Source: Sapria himalayana (lineage: Eukaryota > Streptophyta > Magnoliopsida > Malpighiales > Rafflesiaceae). From it: 64,000 nucleotides of DNA. The DNA lies in contig JAREIK010002637.1 of NCBI GenBank assembly GCA_029783825.1, positions 558,001-622,000 of the forward strand. The letters are read 5' to 3'. Numbering within the stretch: the first letter of the stretch is position 1; every line of letters starts with the position of its first letter. The notes under the pieces are model-generated. The model was not told the origin of the DNA. It made no database searches and saw only the letters and a program-made list of their open reading frames with translations. This document shows positions 11,430 through 22,899 of the stretch, one piece after another. The position numbers were made by a program, and so were the translations under genes.

Positions 11430-14170
11430 CACTGATGATACATTCTATACTAGGACATCTATCATTGGATAAATTGATGATTCTAGAGCCAAGTTGTGAT
11501 GCACGTCCGATAGGAAAATATACTAAATTTTCCTATTTGCAAATTCAAGAGAGTCATGGATGTTAGAAGAGACTTATTCTATTTGATTTATTTAGATGTT
11601 TGGAGATTATTTAGGGTGATCACACATGATATACGAGATTCTTTATTATTTTTATTGATGATTATATTTGATATATATGATTATTAATTTTTAAGTAATT
11701 ATCTTAAATTTTATCAATAAATATAAAATTTTTTAAAAGAATAAAAATTTAATTAGATTGTAATATTAGAATGTTGAGAAGTAATAATATTTTAGAATAT
11801 AGTTCTTTTTATTTTTTTTTATTTTTTGATGAATATGAGATGATAAATCAATTATCTTGTGCTGACATTCTTGCTTAGAATGAGATAATTAAAATGAAAA
11901 ACTAATCTTTTATTGAGATAACTAGGACATTACAAGTATATATGAGTATTCTTAGATATTTTTAATGGTGAAGTAATATTAATTGCCAAGTTTTTAGCCA
12001 ATCAGATATCATATTCTGATCTCTCTAGTCATATCCAATATAAACTTTTATATCTAGGAGAGAAATTTATTTTTTACCTAGTATTTTTGAGTTATATTTA
12101 TTTTGTTCATAATCTCACTTTATGTATAAAGAAGATGACTATTCGTATCATCGAGTGTGTTTTTATTATGTTTTTTGTTATCTGGTGGAACCACCTTGCC
12201 CAATTGTGTCGTGGGCCAACCACATGGACTCCAAGGTAAGAAGGTGTGACCTTGTCTCATTGTTAGAGGGTAGTTGGTGGAGATCAAATCTATAATCCAA
12301 AGGTTGCTTGTTTTTTATCCCTTCAATCCAACAACCATGTCGTTGGTACTACCTAGTATCTTTCTTTATAAATTTTCTTTTATTTTTATTTTTATATTAT
12401 ATATTTTAGTTTTTGATCATCTCTTGATAGTTGTAGGATCATTAATATTTATTTTAAGGTACGAACTCATTTAGAATAACAACAAATTATGGTGAATAAA
12501 GATTAATTGAGTACAATCATCTAATCATATTTGAGATCTTATTCTAAATTTTTTAGATAAACTAATAGTGAGATACAAATATGTGTACACACTTGATACT
12601 TGATATGAAGGAAATATTGATCTATTCAAGTTTTGATTGATAGTTAGATGATTTATACAAATTTATTATTTTTGATTAATAGCTTGTTTTTTTTTAAATT
12701 TATTATTAGATTGTGGTGAAAATAATTATTATTAGATTATTTTTTTTTATGCGCCTTTCAGGTGGATTGTATATCAACTTAATATGTGAAATATATATTT
12801 TTATAGTAATCTCAAGAAGGTATTTATGTAGCATCTCCTATGTTTTATTATTGTTGGGAGCATAAGCATGATGTATAGACTGTGAAAGGTTTCTTATGAA
12901 TTGAATCAATCACATATGGAATAGTTTAACATATTTTCTTTTTTACTAAATATCTTTGGTCTTAAGAAATGTATGTTGAATTGTTCTTATTTTAATGTAT
13001 ACAGATTGTGAGGTTAATATATGATGTTAGTGATATTGATGATAATATTTTGATTATAAGGGATGATTAATTATATCATAATTAAAGTTGCTCCTACAAA
13101 TTGTGTTTCAGACAAATAATTCGGGGTGTTTTACTTATTTCTTGAGCATTGAGGTCGAATGCCCATGAGATATTTTGTCATATCTTGGTATGATAGGATG
13201 TGTACCTCTTGACTCACAATTTAATTTGGGTCTAGAGTTGTCCACATTATATTGGTTCCTAAGTTGATTTTATTAGACATAGGAGAATCATAGGAAAATT
13301 GAATTATTTGATATTGATAAAACAAAATATTATTTATTCAATTAGTATACTTAAAGTCACTTTGATTTTTCTAGATATTCTAATATGAATGTAATTTTTA
13401 AGATTCTAAGATATGTGATGAGAGCTATAGGACATTTGATTATATTCATAGATTAGACATATTGTCGAGTAGATATGCATACAAATTCTAATTATGGTCT
13501 ATCGAATATATATATGAGATTTATTATAGGGTTTTATACCTTTCGTAGAGATAATCTTGACTCTACAAAGGGTAAGAAGTAAATTGTTGTTTCTAGATCT
13601 AGTATATATGCAAAAATATAGAGCTATGAAATTGGTTAGTTGTGAGTTAAAGTGTATTATTCACTTCTTGGAATAGTTTTGTTTATTAGTTCTGTGATCG
13701 ATATTGATTTATTATGATAACTAGGCAGTTTGACATATTACTGTCAACTTGATATTTTATGAGTAAATGAAATATATCGAGGTTGATTGCTATTTTATAA
13801 GAAAGAATATCTTAAATGGTTCAATACCTATTATCTATATACATATCAATGAGCAGATTGTATAAATATTCATGTAGATTTTTATAGGACCTAAATTTTA
13901 TTTCTCATTTAAGTTGAAGGTTTGTGATATATACTCACCAATTTGAAAATGAGCATTGAAATTTTGTTTAATTTGTAATTTAAAATTTGTGTTTATTTAA
14001 TTTATTTATTATTATATTATTTGGGAGCATCCAACATGTGGATTGCCTTAAACTATTTTATCTTGGCGTAGTTGTATTTTAATGCTGAAGTTTTAAATAA
14101 AATAATTAAAATATCTTTTTTTTAAATCTCTTCTTTCTTTTCCTTTTCAAAACTACTAAGAGCCAAAATC
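11430..14170 (+). pseudogene. Ty1/copia pol relic: integrase, RT and RNase H
   Basis: Three domains in the normal copia order are recognisable in mixed frames. Pre-integrase and integrase fall at about 11490-11690, with a P-S-C-D then G-K-Y-T-K pattern and later I-F-I-D-D-Y. The RT end lies at about 12990-13260: G-C-F-T-Y-F-L-S-I-E-V, then G-C-V-P-L-D-S matching the copia GCKPVDTP block. RNase H lies at about 13440-13950: D-N-L-D-S-T-K-G-K-K then V-V-S-R-S-S, and later I-E-V-D-C-Y-F-I-R. The relic continues into a tail at 14020 that it shares with the copy ending at 7190. Stops and frameshifts are many, so it cannot be translated as one protein. Confidence 0.75.
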
Positions 14171-15070
14171 TTAGAATTGTGCCAAACAAAAACACATTGG
14201 GGATAAGATGAATTCCTTATATGATTCTTGTGATAATGATCTTTGCCATGGCGTTGGTGGATGGTGGATGGAAAGGCATCGAGGTTTACGATGATACACA
14301 ATTGAGTTTTATGCAGAAAGCCTAAATAGGAGAGTCCAAGTTCATTGTATTTATTGCAAAAGGAAAGGTCAAACTAGAAATAGTTGTCAGATATTATATT
14401 CGGAGGGAGATTGAGAGTATTACGTGGTGGTGAGAGGGGCAAATTGACTATTAGAGCTATCTAGGGATCCTCATAAAATTTATCCACCATGATATTTATT
14501 GAAGCAGAGTATATAAAATCTATTTGTAAGGCAACATCATATTTTTCTTTATTTTCAAGTATCGTTGATTATTTTACCTATACTCTCACTTTAGACTTTT
14601 TGATCATCGACACTAACATAAACTATCATATAATTAATAATCATACTTAATTCTTTATGTTAGTTTCCTATTTTGAAAATATGATCGTATACAATTTGAT
14701 TCTTTGTTAGTCATTTTCACGTGTATTGCTTATTTTTGATTTTATTTTAGTTTATTATCTCGATGTTATTTTTTTAGTATAACTCAATTTTAGCTTTATT
14801 TTTTTTTAATATTTTTTGACAAGATTCAAATATTTTGAGGAATACTCAATTTAGAATTGAGCATACATAATTATATATTCTTTCTCTAATGATATTATCT
14901 CCTTTTAGATGTTTGAGTATTCTAAACTTATTACTTGTGAATTCTCAGCTTGTGGTTAAGTTGAGAATATTTTATTTTAATCTTAAAAATATTTTGACTC
15001 TAGAGTGTGCGATATATCAGTTACGAAATCTAATCAAAATTTCATATCCTACATACTAATCTGGTATGGG
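14171..15070 (+). repeat. Copia-like zinc-knuckle block and tail, copy 1
   Basis: At about 14350-14395 the translation reads H-C-I-Y-C-K-R-K-G-Q-T-R-N-S-C. This is a CX2CX4HX4C knuckle with the His replaced by Gln, typical of copia gag. The following 650 bp aligns with 62260-63000 and with 22510-22899 plus 26582-26930. Shared landmarks include 'attttcaagtatcgttgat' near 14555, 'aggtgtttgag' (here 'agatgtttgag') near 14910 and 'gactctagagt' near 14996. It is a multi-copy block with no intact coding capacity. Confidence 0.6.
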
Positions 15071-15545
15071 TAGAGACTGTCAGGATTGGAACAAAGAAAG
15101 GTTCGACACCAATGCAAAGCAAAAACATGTTGCCTAGGATCTTGCCGTCAGTTTATTAGATCTTCCTCAAGTCACCACCTAGTGATAAGGAATGTTAATA
15201 GTTAGGATAAATTCATGACATGATTGACATTAAGAGTATATGTGAGCTGCATGAGAGAGAACAAGCATACCCATATACATAGAGGGATTCACACATAAGA
15301 GTGGGAGTAGGAGGAAGAGAGAATACACAAGAAAATCACTTTCCTTTTCTTATTCTATTCTACTTAGTTATGTTCACATCATAATAACTTGTTTACTTAT
15401 CACTTAAATATTAAACATGAAACAAATAAATGAAATCTCGACAATATATACTATGTAATAGCATCAAACTAGTCATGAGAATGTATTTTCTGTTGAACAA
15501 CAACGAAGACATCTAGTCAATGTCTCAGTAACAAATGGAGTCACG
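15071..15545. other. Unassigned AT-rich DNA
   Basis: No gene is recognised. The block lies between the zinc-knuckle repeat and the tail of the minus-strand copia relic. It may contain part of that relic's 3' LTR, but no boundary could be fixed. Confidence 0.35.
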
Positions 15546-15549
15546 ATGA

Positions 15550-15697
15550 CATGTTTTCATGCTGCTAAATTACTTCAGTCATGATAACATATTTTCATGC
15601 CATGAAACCACTTCAATTACCACATGTTTTCATGCTGCAAATTTATTTCAATTATAACAACATATTTCATGTCATGACAATAAATTATGTTGCAGCA
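15550..15697. repeat. Degenerate 37-bp tandem repeat, four units
   Basis: Four consecutive units of 36-38 bp start near 15550, 15588, 15624 and 15661. Each begins CATRTTTTCATG (or a close variant) followed by an AT-rich half. Odd units carry CATGCTGC and even units CATGCCATGA or CATGTCATGA, so the true period may be two units. It sits just beyond the 3' end of the minus-strand copia relic. Confidence 0.75.
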
Positions 15698-15759
15698 TAA
15701 AGGCCATGGTCATGTTTTTCACAAGTTAAGTAAAATGTTGATGCAATTGTGACAAAAAA

Positions 15760-18700
15760 AATATGTTATGATATTAATATGTGATGCCTATTTTTTATAT
15801 CATGATTTTTTTTTTCATAATAACTATCTTCCAAGATCCCAAATGATGTATGAGTTAACTCAAATTTTTTTATATTTGGCAAATACTTTATCAATCCTGT
15901 CATGCTTGTGCATCACTAAAATTTCTCCATGCCCACTCTTCAAATGGTCTATACAATTTACTTTTGTATAAACTTTCTCTAGCTAAAGGAAGTTTATCTT
16001 GACTTATTTTTTGATAATATAATACTGAATATCAATGTACTTTGTTTGTAAATGAAATATTGAATTCTTTACTAATTGAATAATATTTTGACTATCATAT
16101 TTGAGCTTTAAGTTTTTTTTTTTTGCTTAAAATCAAGTTCTACACATAGTCAATCCAAATGACTTCTTTGTTTGTCTCAGTAAGAGTCGTGTATTTCGTC
16201 TTAGTTGATAACAAAACTATAATATGTTGATGTTTACTCAACTAACTTACTGATCTATCTTACAAACTAAATACAAATTTTATTTGTTGATCTTTTGGTA
16301 TTTACATTATTGTCCTAATCAATATCCATAATACCACTAATTTCAATGATATCTCCATTGCCATTTTCACCAAATTGCAAAATGAAGGTGCAAGTCCCAT
16401 GGTAATACCTAAACATCCTTTTCACTGTATTCTAGTGTTCATTTATTAGGTTTACCATAAATTTGTTGAGACTTTTTATGTGATATGTTAGGTCTTATAT
16501 ACATGATACATCATAATATATAGCAGACTGTCGATTGTACTAGCATACTAAACAAGACTTATTTCTTTCCTTTTGTCCAATGTAGGCGAGTAGTGATCTA
16601 CAATCATATTTAACCCATCAATCATGTCTACTAATTAATTTGTGGTCAGACATGTTGAGTACTCAAAGTACTCCTTCAATGTATTATTACTGCTTAAGAT
16701 ATAATAATGTGTTTCTTCTATCCTTTGTAACATGCATACCTAAAATATACGTGATTTCTTTGAGGTCAGTTATATTAAACTTTTTTTTAATTTGTCCCTT
16801 TATAATACAAAATTTCTTGATATTTCTAATCAAAAGTATATCATTTAAATATAGAGTAAGGATCACAAATTTAATGCCTAATCACTTTGTGTATACACAG
16901 TTATTCGTCTTGCTTCTTTTGAAATCCAATTGAAAGGGGTAAGCATTAAATTTTTAGTCATTATTCCCTTTTATCTTGAATATTTCTGGTTGTCACATAA
17001 ATATTTCTTTCTCTGGGTCATCATGAAGAAAATCTTTCTTCACATCTAGCTGCTTCATCTCTAAATTATATCGAGCTGTTGTAGCTAGAATTAATCGAAT
17101 AGAAGTCATCTTAGCTATTGGGGAGAAGACTTCGTCATAGTCTACTCCCTCAATATAAGAATACCCTTTGGCTACCAATTGTCCCGTGTACTTCTCAAGA
17201 TTACCAACGACATTAATTTTTTGCTTGAACACTCATTACACCCTATTGATCTTTGTTCCTTGCATAATTCTACAAGCTTCAAGGTGTTATTGTTCTCTAG
17301 AGATTACATTTCTTCCTCTATGATTGACTTTCACTACTTTGATTCCCCAGAGGCTACGGTCTCCTCCATAATGTTCGGATCATTCCCTCTGACAAAAAGT
17401 GTATGGTATGCATTGTTTACAAATCTCATCGATGGGTTTTGACCCTTGTATATCTTCTTAGTGTGGTGTGGTCTCTACATCTTCTTCATTAGACTCGCCA
17501 TGCATTGATGAAACTAAATCAGCACTCTTCATTTTTTTTTCATGATTTTGAGTCACGACTTTATTATTTGTTGTCACATCATTGTTCAAGTCGCGATGCC
17601 ATAATTTTATATCACAACCTTTGTTTATTTAAGTTGTGATTTTGAGAAAAGACATGACAAATTGACTTCATGTCATGATTTTGAGGAGAGTCTTGACAAA
17701 TAGCTTGCTCATTATAATCCTTGAAAAATGACATCTTTAGAATTGATAATTGTCTTGGTTTATGGGTTTCACAATGTGTAGTGTTTGATTTCTTTTTTGT
17801 AGTCAATGAACACATACTTCATAGATATGAAGTCTAACTTGTTCTTTTTCTCTCTCGGCATATGTGCATATGCATCACATTTAAAGATTCGAAGGTGAGC
17901 AATATTCGACTTTCTTCCATACAATTCTTCAAATAGAGTCTCTCTCCACAACATATGTGAAAGTGATGTTCTTCAAGTAGCATGTTGTGGCAATAACCCA
18001 TGCTCAAAATTTTGGCTCTAAGCCTATCTAGCTTCTCATGCATGTCATCTTTTTCATTAGTGTTTTGTTTTGTCTTTTAGTTATATCATTCATTTGGCGT
18101 ATCATTTTAATTGTATTCTGCCTTTCAATCTCTTGTTCAACAAAAAAACTAATTTGCTAGAAAATATTCAAATCTGTTATCCATATGTAACATTTTTATC
18201 TTTTTGTTGAAAAATATTTTCTATCAACACTTTAAATACTTTGAACTTCTTCATTATTTTTAATTTCATTTGAATGAAGTATATCAAAATATATCTGGAG
18301 AAATCATGATAAACAACAATATATAATACCTCGATTCCCCATTGATGTTTCTTATTTTTCCAAATAAATTATTGTATATCAAGTCCAACACTATAATTGT
18401 TCTGGTAGTTGTCGACTTTGACTTTACTCTCTTCTGTTTTTCATACAAATAGTCTTCACAAAATCTAAATCCTTGCAAGTCATTTGAAATACCTTTCAAC
18501 ATGTTATTTGGGAATGTAGTTATGAGAATTTTTTCACTGATGTGCTCAAGTCTTTGATATCACAACATTATTTAATCTTCTACCATAAATTCTCTCACAT
18601 ATTGTAGGCCCTATAGAAAATAAAGTTGCTACTCTAGTTTTTTGAGTTGCAATACTATTTGAGTCGTAATGCCATTTGATTTTGTCATGACCTTTAGTGA

Positions 18701-18810
18701 TCTTTGCTTTTTGTTCTGAAGAGTTAACATGATTACTGTGAGATTTTTCCTTGCATTAGCTTGTACAGTGATTTAACTCTTGTTTCTCAAGCAATGATCT
18801 CTGCTCTATG
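15760..18810 (-). pseudogene. Ty1/copia pol relic (integrase, RT, RNase H) on minus strand
   Basis: Reading right to left, the pre-integrase and integrase start lie at 18502-18284: L-C/F-C-E-D-Y-L-Y-E-K-Q-K-R, then I-V-L-D-L-I-Y. The integrase C-terminal part lies at 18043-17769, with E-E-L-Y-G-R-K-S-N-I-A-H-L-R, close to the copia pattern LWYGRKPNVSHLR. The RT start lies at 17232-16993 and contains L-V-A-K-G-Y-S-Y-I-E-G-V-D-Y and V-F-S-P-I-A-K-M. The RT active-site region near 16860 reads L-Y-L-N-D-I-L-L in place of YVDD. RNase H lies at 16150-15860: Y-D-S-Q-N-I-I-Q-L-V then F-H-L-Q-T-K-Y-I-D-I. The linker at 17520-17760 has repeated S/P-Q-N-H-D/N motifs. Stops separate all blocks. Its upstream end adjoins the hAT element at 18904. 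Confidence 0.8.
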
Positions 18811-18903
18811 AGTCGCCTAACATGACTTATCATCATAAATGAAAATCAAGCCCGTAGTTGTCATCACACTAATTGAGATGAGATTTTTTGTTGAGGCTTG
18901 GAG

Positions 18904-19362
18904 TTGAGGTGTCAATCGGGCCGGCCCGTCATGGGAAAATCCCGTGCCCGGGCCCGTGCCCGTGCCCGGGTTAGGCAAGAGCCGTGCCGTGCCATGCCTG
19001 ACCCGGCACGGTTCTGCCCGTTGCACGGCACACCGGCACGGATTCGTCACGTGTCGTGTGTCCCCCGAGCTCGACCCCACGATCGCCCCTCCCACAAAAA
19101 AGACCGCGGGTCGGGTCTGATTGGACCCGACCCGTTGTCCCACGATGTCCGAATCGTGCGGCCAGGCCAGGCCCGAGCGGGCCAGGCACGGCACGACACA
19201 GCCCGCCGTGCCTGCGGGCCGTGTCGGGCCCGGCTTTTTTAAACCGTGCCGGGCCAGGCACGACACAGTACAGTAACCGTGCCACGCCCGGCACGAAGGC
19301 ACTCTCATGCTCAAAAAAAAAAGGGCTGGGTCGGCCCTGGCCCAGCTCATTTTCCACCTCTA
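18904..19362. mobile_element. Short non-autonomous hAT (Dart-like) element with perfect TSD
   Basis: The element is 459 bp. It starts TTGAGGTGTCAATCGGGCC and ends with GGCCCAGCTCATTTTCCACCTCTA. An exact 8-bp duplication, GCTTGGAG, flanks it at 18896-18903 and 19363-19370. Its GC content is far above the flanks, with repeated CCGTGCC, GGCACGG and GCCCGGC words and GGGCCGGCCCG close to the left end. The termini resemble the rice nDart/Dart hAT ends (TAGAGGTGGCCAAACGGGC). The open frames inside it (up to 177 codons) follow only from GC richness and are not genes. Confidence 0.9.
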
Positions 19363-19370
19363 GCTTGGAG

Positions 19371-19661
19371 CATGCATTATATTTATGAGTTTTTTCATAG
19401 TTTCATCATGAATTTTTATTTTTACTTTCCCATGACACATTGTTAATAATAGAGTGATTGCCCATATACATCATTCATCTATCATAGTTTTCATACTTAT
19501 AAAATTATTCTTCATGTGAAGTCATGTGATATGAGACTCCAAAATTAATGAACCATGTATGCGCATAAGTATGAGTGATAAATACAACTGTAAAATTAAC
19601 ATCTCTGCCAAACTCCACATTCTTCAACGAGTCATTTCTATCATTTCCAATCTTGAATACA
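19371..19661. other. Unassigned DNA between two hAT elements
   Basis: No gene or boundary is seen. It probably continues the gag side of the minus-strand copia relic that the two hAT elements have broken up; this is an inference from position only. Confidence 0.35.
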
Positions 19662-21119
19662 TAGAGGTGTCAAAGTGGGATGTGTAGCCTAGGCATGATA
19701 TGAGGCACAACCCATTTTGGTAGTACCATGCTTGGCATCCATCATTCCTATGTCGTACTTGGCTCAATGGCATGTCATGTGAGATGACATTATTTATTTA
19801 TAAAAAATTAGCTGCATGACCAACACAAATAAAAAAATTTTATTTTTAAATATAAGTTTTTTATTCAAACTTTGTATTGTTTGACTACCTGTATGAATTT
19901 TAGGGTTAAGGCAGAATAGATAAATAATATTCTGACATACATATTCACATGTATGAATCAGGAAAATTAATCAGAAGTTTTTATTCTCGAAAAATTAACT
20001 AATTTATTTATATATTATGACACTAAATATGATAATAATTATAGTTTGAATTTGAGTATGAATATAAACATCGTATTCAGAGATGATGATTTTTTTATTT
20101 AGTTAGCTATGGGCAAATGATAGGATGATCCATCAAATAGGATCAAGTTATCTTGAAATTTAGATATCAAATACTATTCTATCTTATCACATGATGATAA
20201 GAAGAATTTATATATTTTATTATATTTGAAATTATATGAATTCACTTATTCTATTTATCTAAGATGATATTTGATCTACTGATCCCTTCGATGTCTAGTA
20301 TAATATTGGAGTTTATTTTTTTATGATATCTAATGTTATTTCAGATTTGAGATTGAGATTGTGGTTATATGTCATATAGACACTTGTATGCATGAAGAAC
20401 TAAGAAGATTTGAGATTAGACGTTCAATATAAGACTTAAGAAATGATAACATATGATAATTTATGTGATATAAAGATTAAAGATATTGAGACTATTACTT
20501 GCGATATTTATAGACGCATACATTATGATGATTATTTGCATATGTATCTATATTACCCTATCATAGATATTAGTTAATTTGATGATTCATATGATTTTTA
20601 ATTTTTTTATATGATTATAATGTAATGATTGTATGACATTGTTTTTTTTATTTTTATCATTTATTTATTTCATTATAATTTATTCACTATTATTTTATTT
20701 TACTTATTATTTTGAGTTATATTTTATTTCATCATATTTTATTTTTATAAATATATATTCTTCAGATTTAAGTGTTTGAATAATGTGTATGTCTCATATT
20801 AAGTTTTTAGTTATGAAATAGGATGAATTTTTTATTATTTTATTTAAGTCAAAAAGGCACGTAATCATGAAACATGAATGTGGAATATGAATATCTAATT
20901 TTTTTTAATTTTGTAATTTTTTAATTTTTTTAAGATTTTGAATGTTATATTAAAAAACATGAATGCACTATCCTACACGACCTGACTTTTTGTTGGCTAC
21001 ATATGCCATGCATGGTCAAGGTAATCCTAATTGTGTCGTGCCAGGCACGACACGGTAACACGGCTTGGTCACCCTGAAATGAGTGTTGCCTACACTATAA
21101 TACTCATTTGACACCTCTA
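19662..21119. mobile_element. Medium-size hAT (Dart-like) element, degraded
   Basis: The left end, TAGAGGTGTCAAAGTGGG, at 19662 and the right end, CATTTGACACCTCTA, at 21119 are inverted repeats of the family. Flanking 8-mers TGAATACA (19654-19661) and CAAATAGA (21120-21127) agree at five of eight positions, so the duplication is eroded or the two ends are mismatched. GC-rich words lie only near the ends (19680-19770 and 20990-21075). The 1.2-kb centre is AT-rich and shows no transposase. This structure resembles an internally replaced non-autonomous copy. Confidence 0.65.
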
Positions 21120-21289
21120 CAAATAGAACACAATGTCAATATAAGAGTGAGGAGATGAGTTAAGAGGAAATAAGATTATAAATTAACTGTGAAAAATAAA
21201 ATATATCAATATGTTATTTATAATTTTTTTTATTAAAAATATTATTTTATATTATTCTTTAGGGTAAAAATCTGATTGCCCTCAAATTT

Positions 21290-21468
21290 CTACAAATGAG
21301 TTGTTGGATGCAAAATAATTGTTTTTTTATCAACTTGCCATGCCATGGGATGTGATGGCATTCGAAGAACGTGGATCTTGCTTGGCACTACATGAGGCTC
21401 ATGCGACCCTGGCCTAGTACAACTCATGTCTTATCGTGCCTTGTGCTGTGCTTCGGCTGCCAGATCTA
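21290..21468. mobile_element. hAT-like GC-rich fragment
   Basis: A 180-bp patch with CATGCCATGGG, TTGCTTGGCAC and GCCTTGTGCTGTGC words. It directly abuts the copia RT relic that follows. No ends are preserved. Confidence 0.35.
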
Positions 21469-21469
21469 C

Positions 21470-22290
21470 CAAAAATCTTTATTCTATATGTTGATAATAT
21501 TAATTTTTCAAGTAATAATAAAAATTTTGTTGGAAAATTTTAAAATGATATGATGAAGAAATATAAAATATTTGACATGAGGCTTTATTATTTGTTTGGG
21601 ATGGAAATTCTTTAGGATACAAATGGAGTATTTATCATCTAGACCAAATACATTCAGTCTATTCTAAAAGATCTCTAGTTCGGAGCCTTTTGTATCCCTC
21701 CGCAACCAAATTAGATATTGTGTATTCAATGAATATTTTATCTCTCTTCTTGTTTTCTTAAACTCACTTTCATCTTGGGGTTGCTAGATGGGTTTTGTAT
21801 TATCTTAAATATATCATGCATCTTGATTTATGATTTTTTGGAACCATGGACATAAATTTATTTGGTCACTATGATAATGATTGTAGAGAATGTCCGGATG
21901 ATTACATGAACACATCTATATATGTATGTTGTTTTGATATTGCAACAATTTCATGAGTAGAATACATAAGCATATCTATATATGTATGAAGTATAATATA
22001 TTTATGCTTCACTCGCTATTTCACAAATAATTTGGTTGAGAAGACTACTTGACTTGAAGACTTAAATAATAAAGATGTGAAAGCCACTATCATATCCTAT
22101 GATAATAAGTCAACCATTACAACTGCAAATGATGTAATTCTACATAGTCCGTTCAAACATATTGCCTTGTAGTACCACTTTTTAAATGAAATGGTTGAGA
22201 ATCAAGAAGTTGCATTAGTTTGTCGTAACACTAAACCTAAAGTTGTTGATATTCTGATAATTTATCTGTCGAAGAAAAAATAAAATTATT
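21470..22290 (+). pseudogene. Ty1/copia RT-RNase H relic
   Basis: The + strand translation at about 21485-21720 reads L-Y-V-D-N-I-N-F-S-S-N-N-K. This is the copia YVDD active site with the second Asp changed to Asn. M-M-K-K-Y-K-I-F-D-M and a G-M-E-I-L segment follow. RNase H follows at about 21790-22200: L-Y-Y-L-K-Y-I-M-H-L-D, then D-N-D-C, then C-D/Y-D-N-K-S-T-I-T-T-A and F-K-H-I-A-L-Y-H-F-L. The order and spacing fit a Tork/SIRE-like copia C-terminal half. Stops and frame changes are present and no LTR was identified. Confidence 0.75.
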
Positions 22291-22509
22291 TCTATTATTT
22301 ACTTGGACTCAAAACTATTTCATGAAGTCAGAGTCTTGAAAATTAATAAAAAGTTAACTGAGTTTCTTATGATTAAGATGATCATTATAAAAAATGTTAA
22401 CTGAGTTTCTTTTGCTAATTTTTATAGATTCAATGAAAAAAATAGAACTAAAAAAATTGGGTATAGTTGTTTAAGAACAATTACAATATGGATTATCATA
22501 ATGGAGTTA

Positions 22510-22899
22510 AATGGAGTAGAGTCACAATCTAGTATATTCATTGTAGGATGATAAGACATATCATAAATAGTTATTTGATATTATTTCTAGTAAAGAGATC
22601 GAAAACATTACATTGTAGTGAGAGAGACAGATGGACTACCTGATCCATTCAGGGTCATTACAAAGTTCATCCACTATGACATTTATCATAGAGACGTATA
22701 TAAAAATTTTGTTCTAACGCAATAATATATTTTTTATTCTTTATGATATTGATTGTCTCATCCATATTCTCATTTTAGACCTATAAAATATTAACACATG
22801 AATAAATATTTACATTATTAGTAATCATATTTTTTTTTATTTTGAGAATATTACTCTCATCAATGATAATGCTTGAAAGTCATTGGATATGATATTATT
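22510..22899 (+). repeat. Copia-like zinc-knuckle block, copy 2 (5' part)
   Basis: It aligns with 14340-14720 and 62260-62600. The knuckle region near 22540 is degraded (H-C-R-M-I-R-H-I-I-N-S-Y). The block stops exactly at the hAT insertion at 22900 and resumes at 26582, so the hAT element landed inside it. Confidence 0.55.

Noticed and set aside
15550..15697. Regularly spaced repeats, considered as a CRISPR array
   Set aside because: There are no unique spacers: the units are head to tail and degenerate, and the sequence is a plant genome.
18817..19388. Several open frames of 110-177 codons on both strands
   Set aside because: They lie inside a GC-rich non-autonomous hAT element with a perfect target duplication. 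Stops are rare there simply because of GC content, the frames overlap on both strands, and the peptides are R/P/G/A-rich with no domain.
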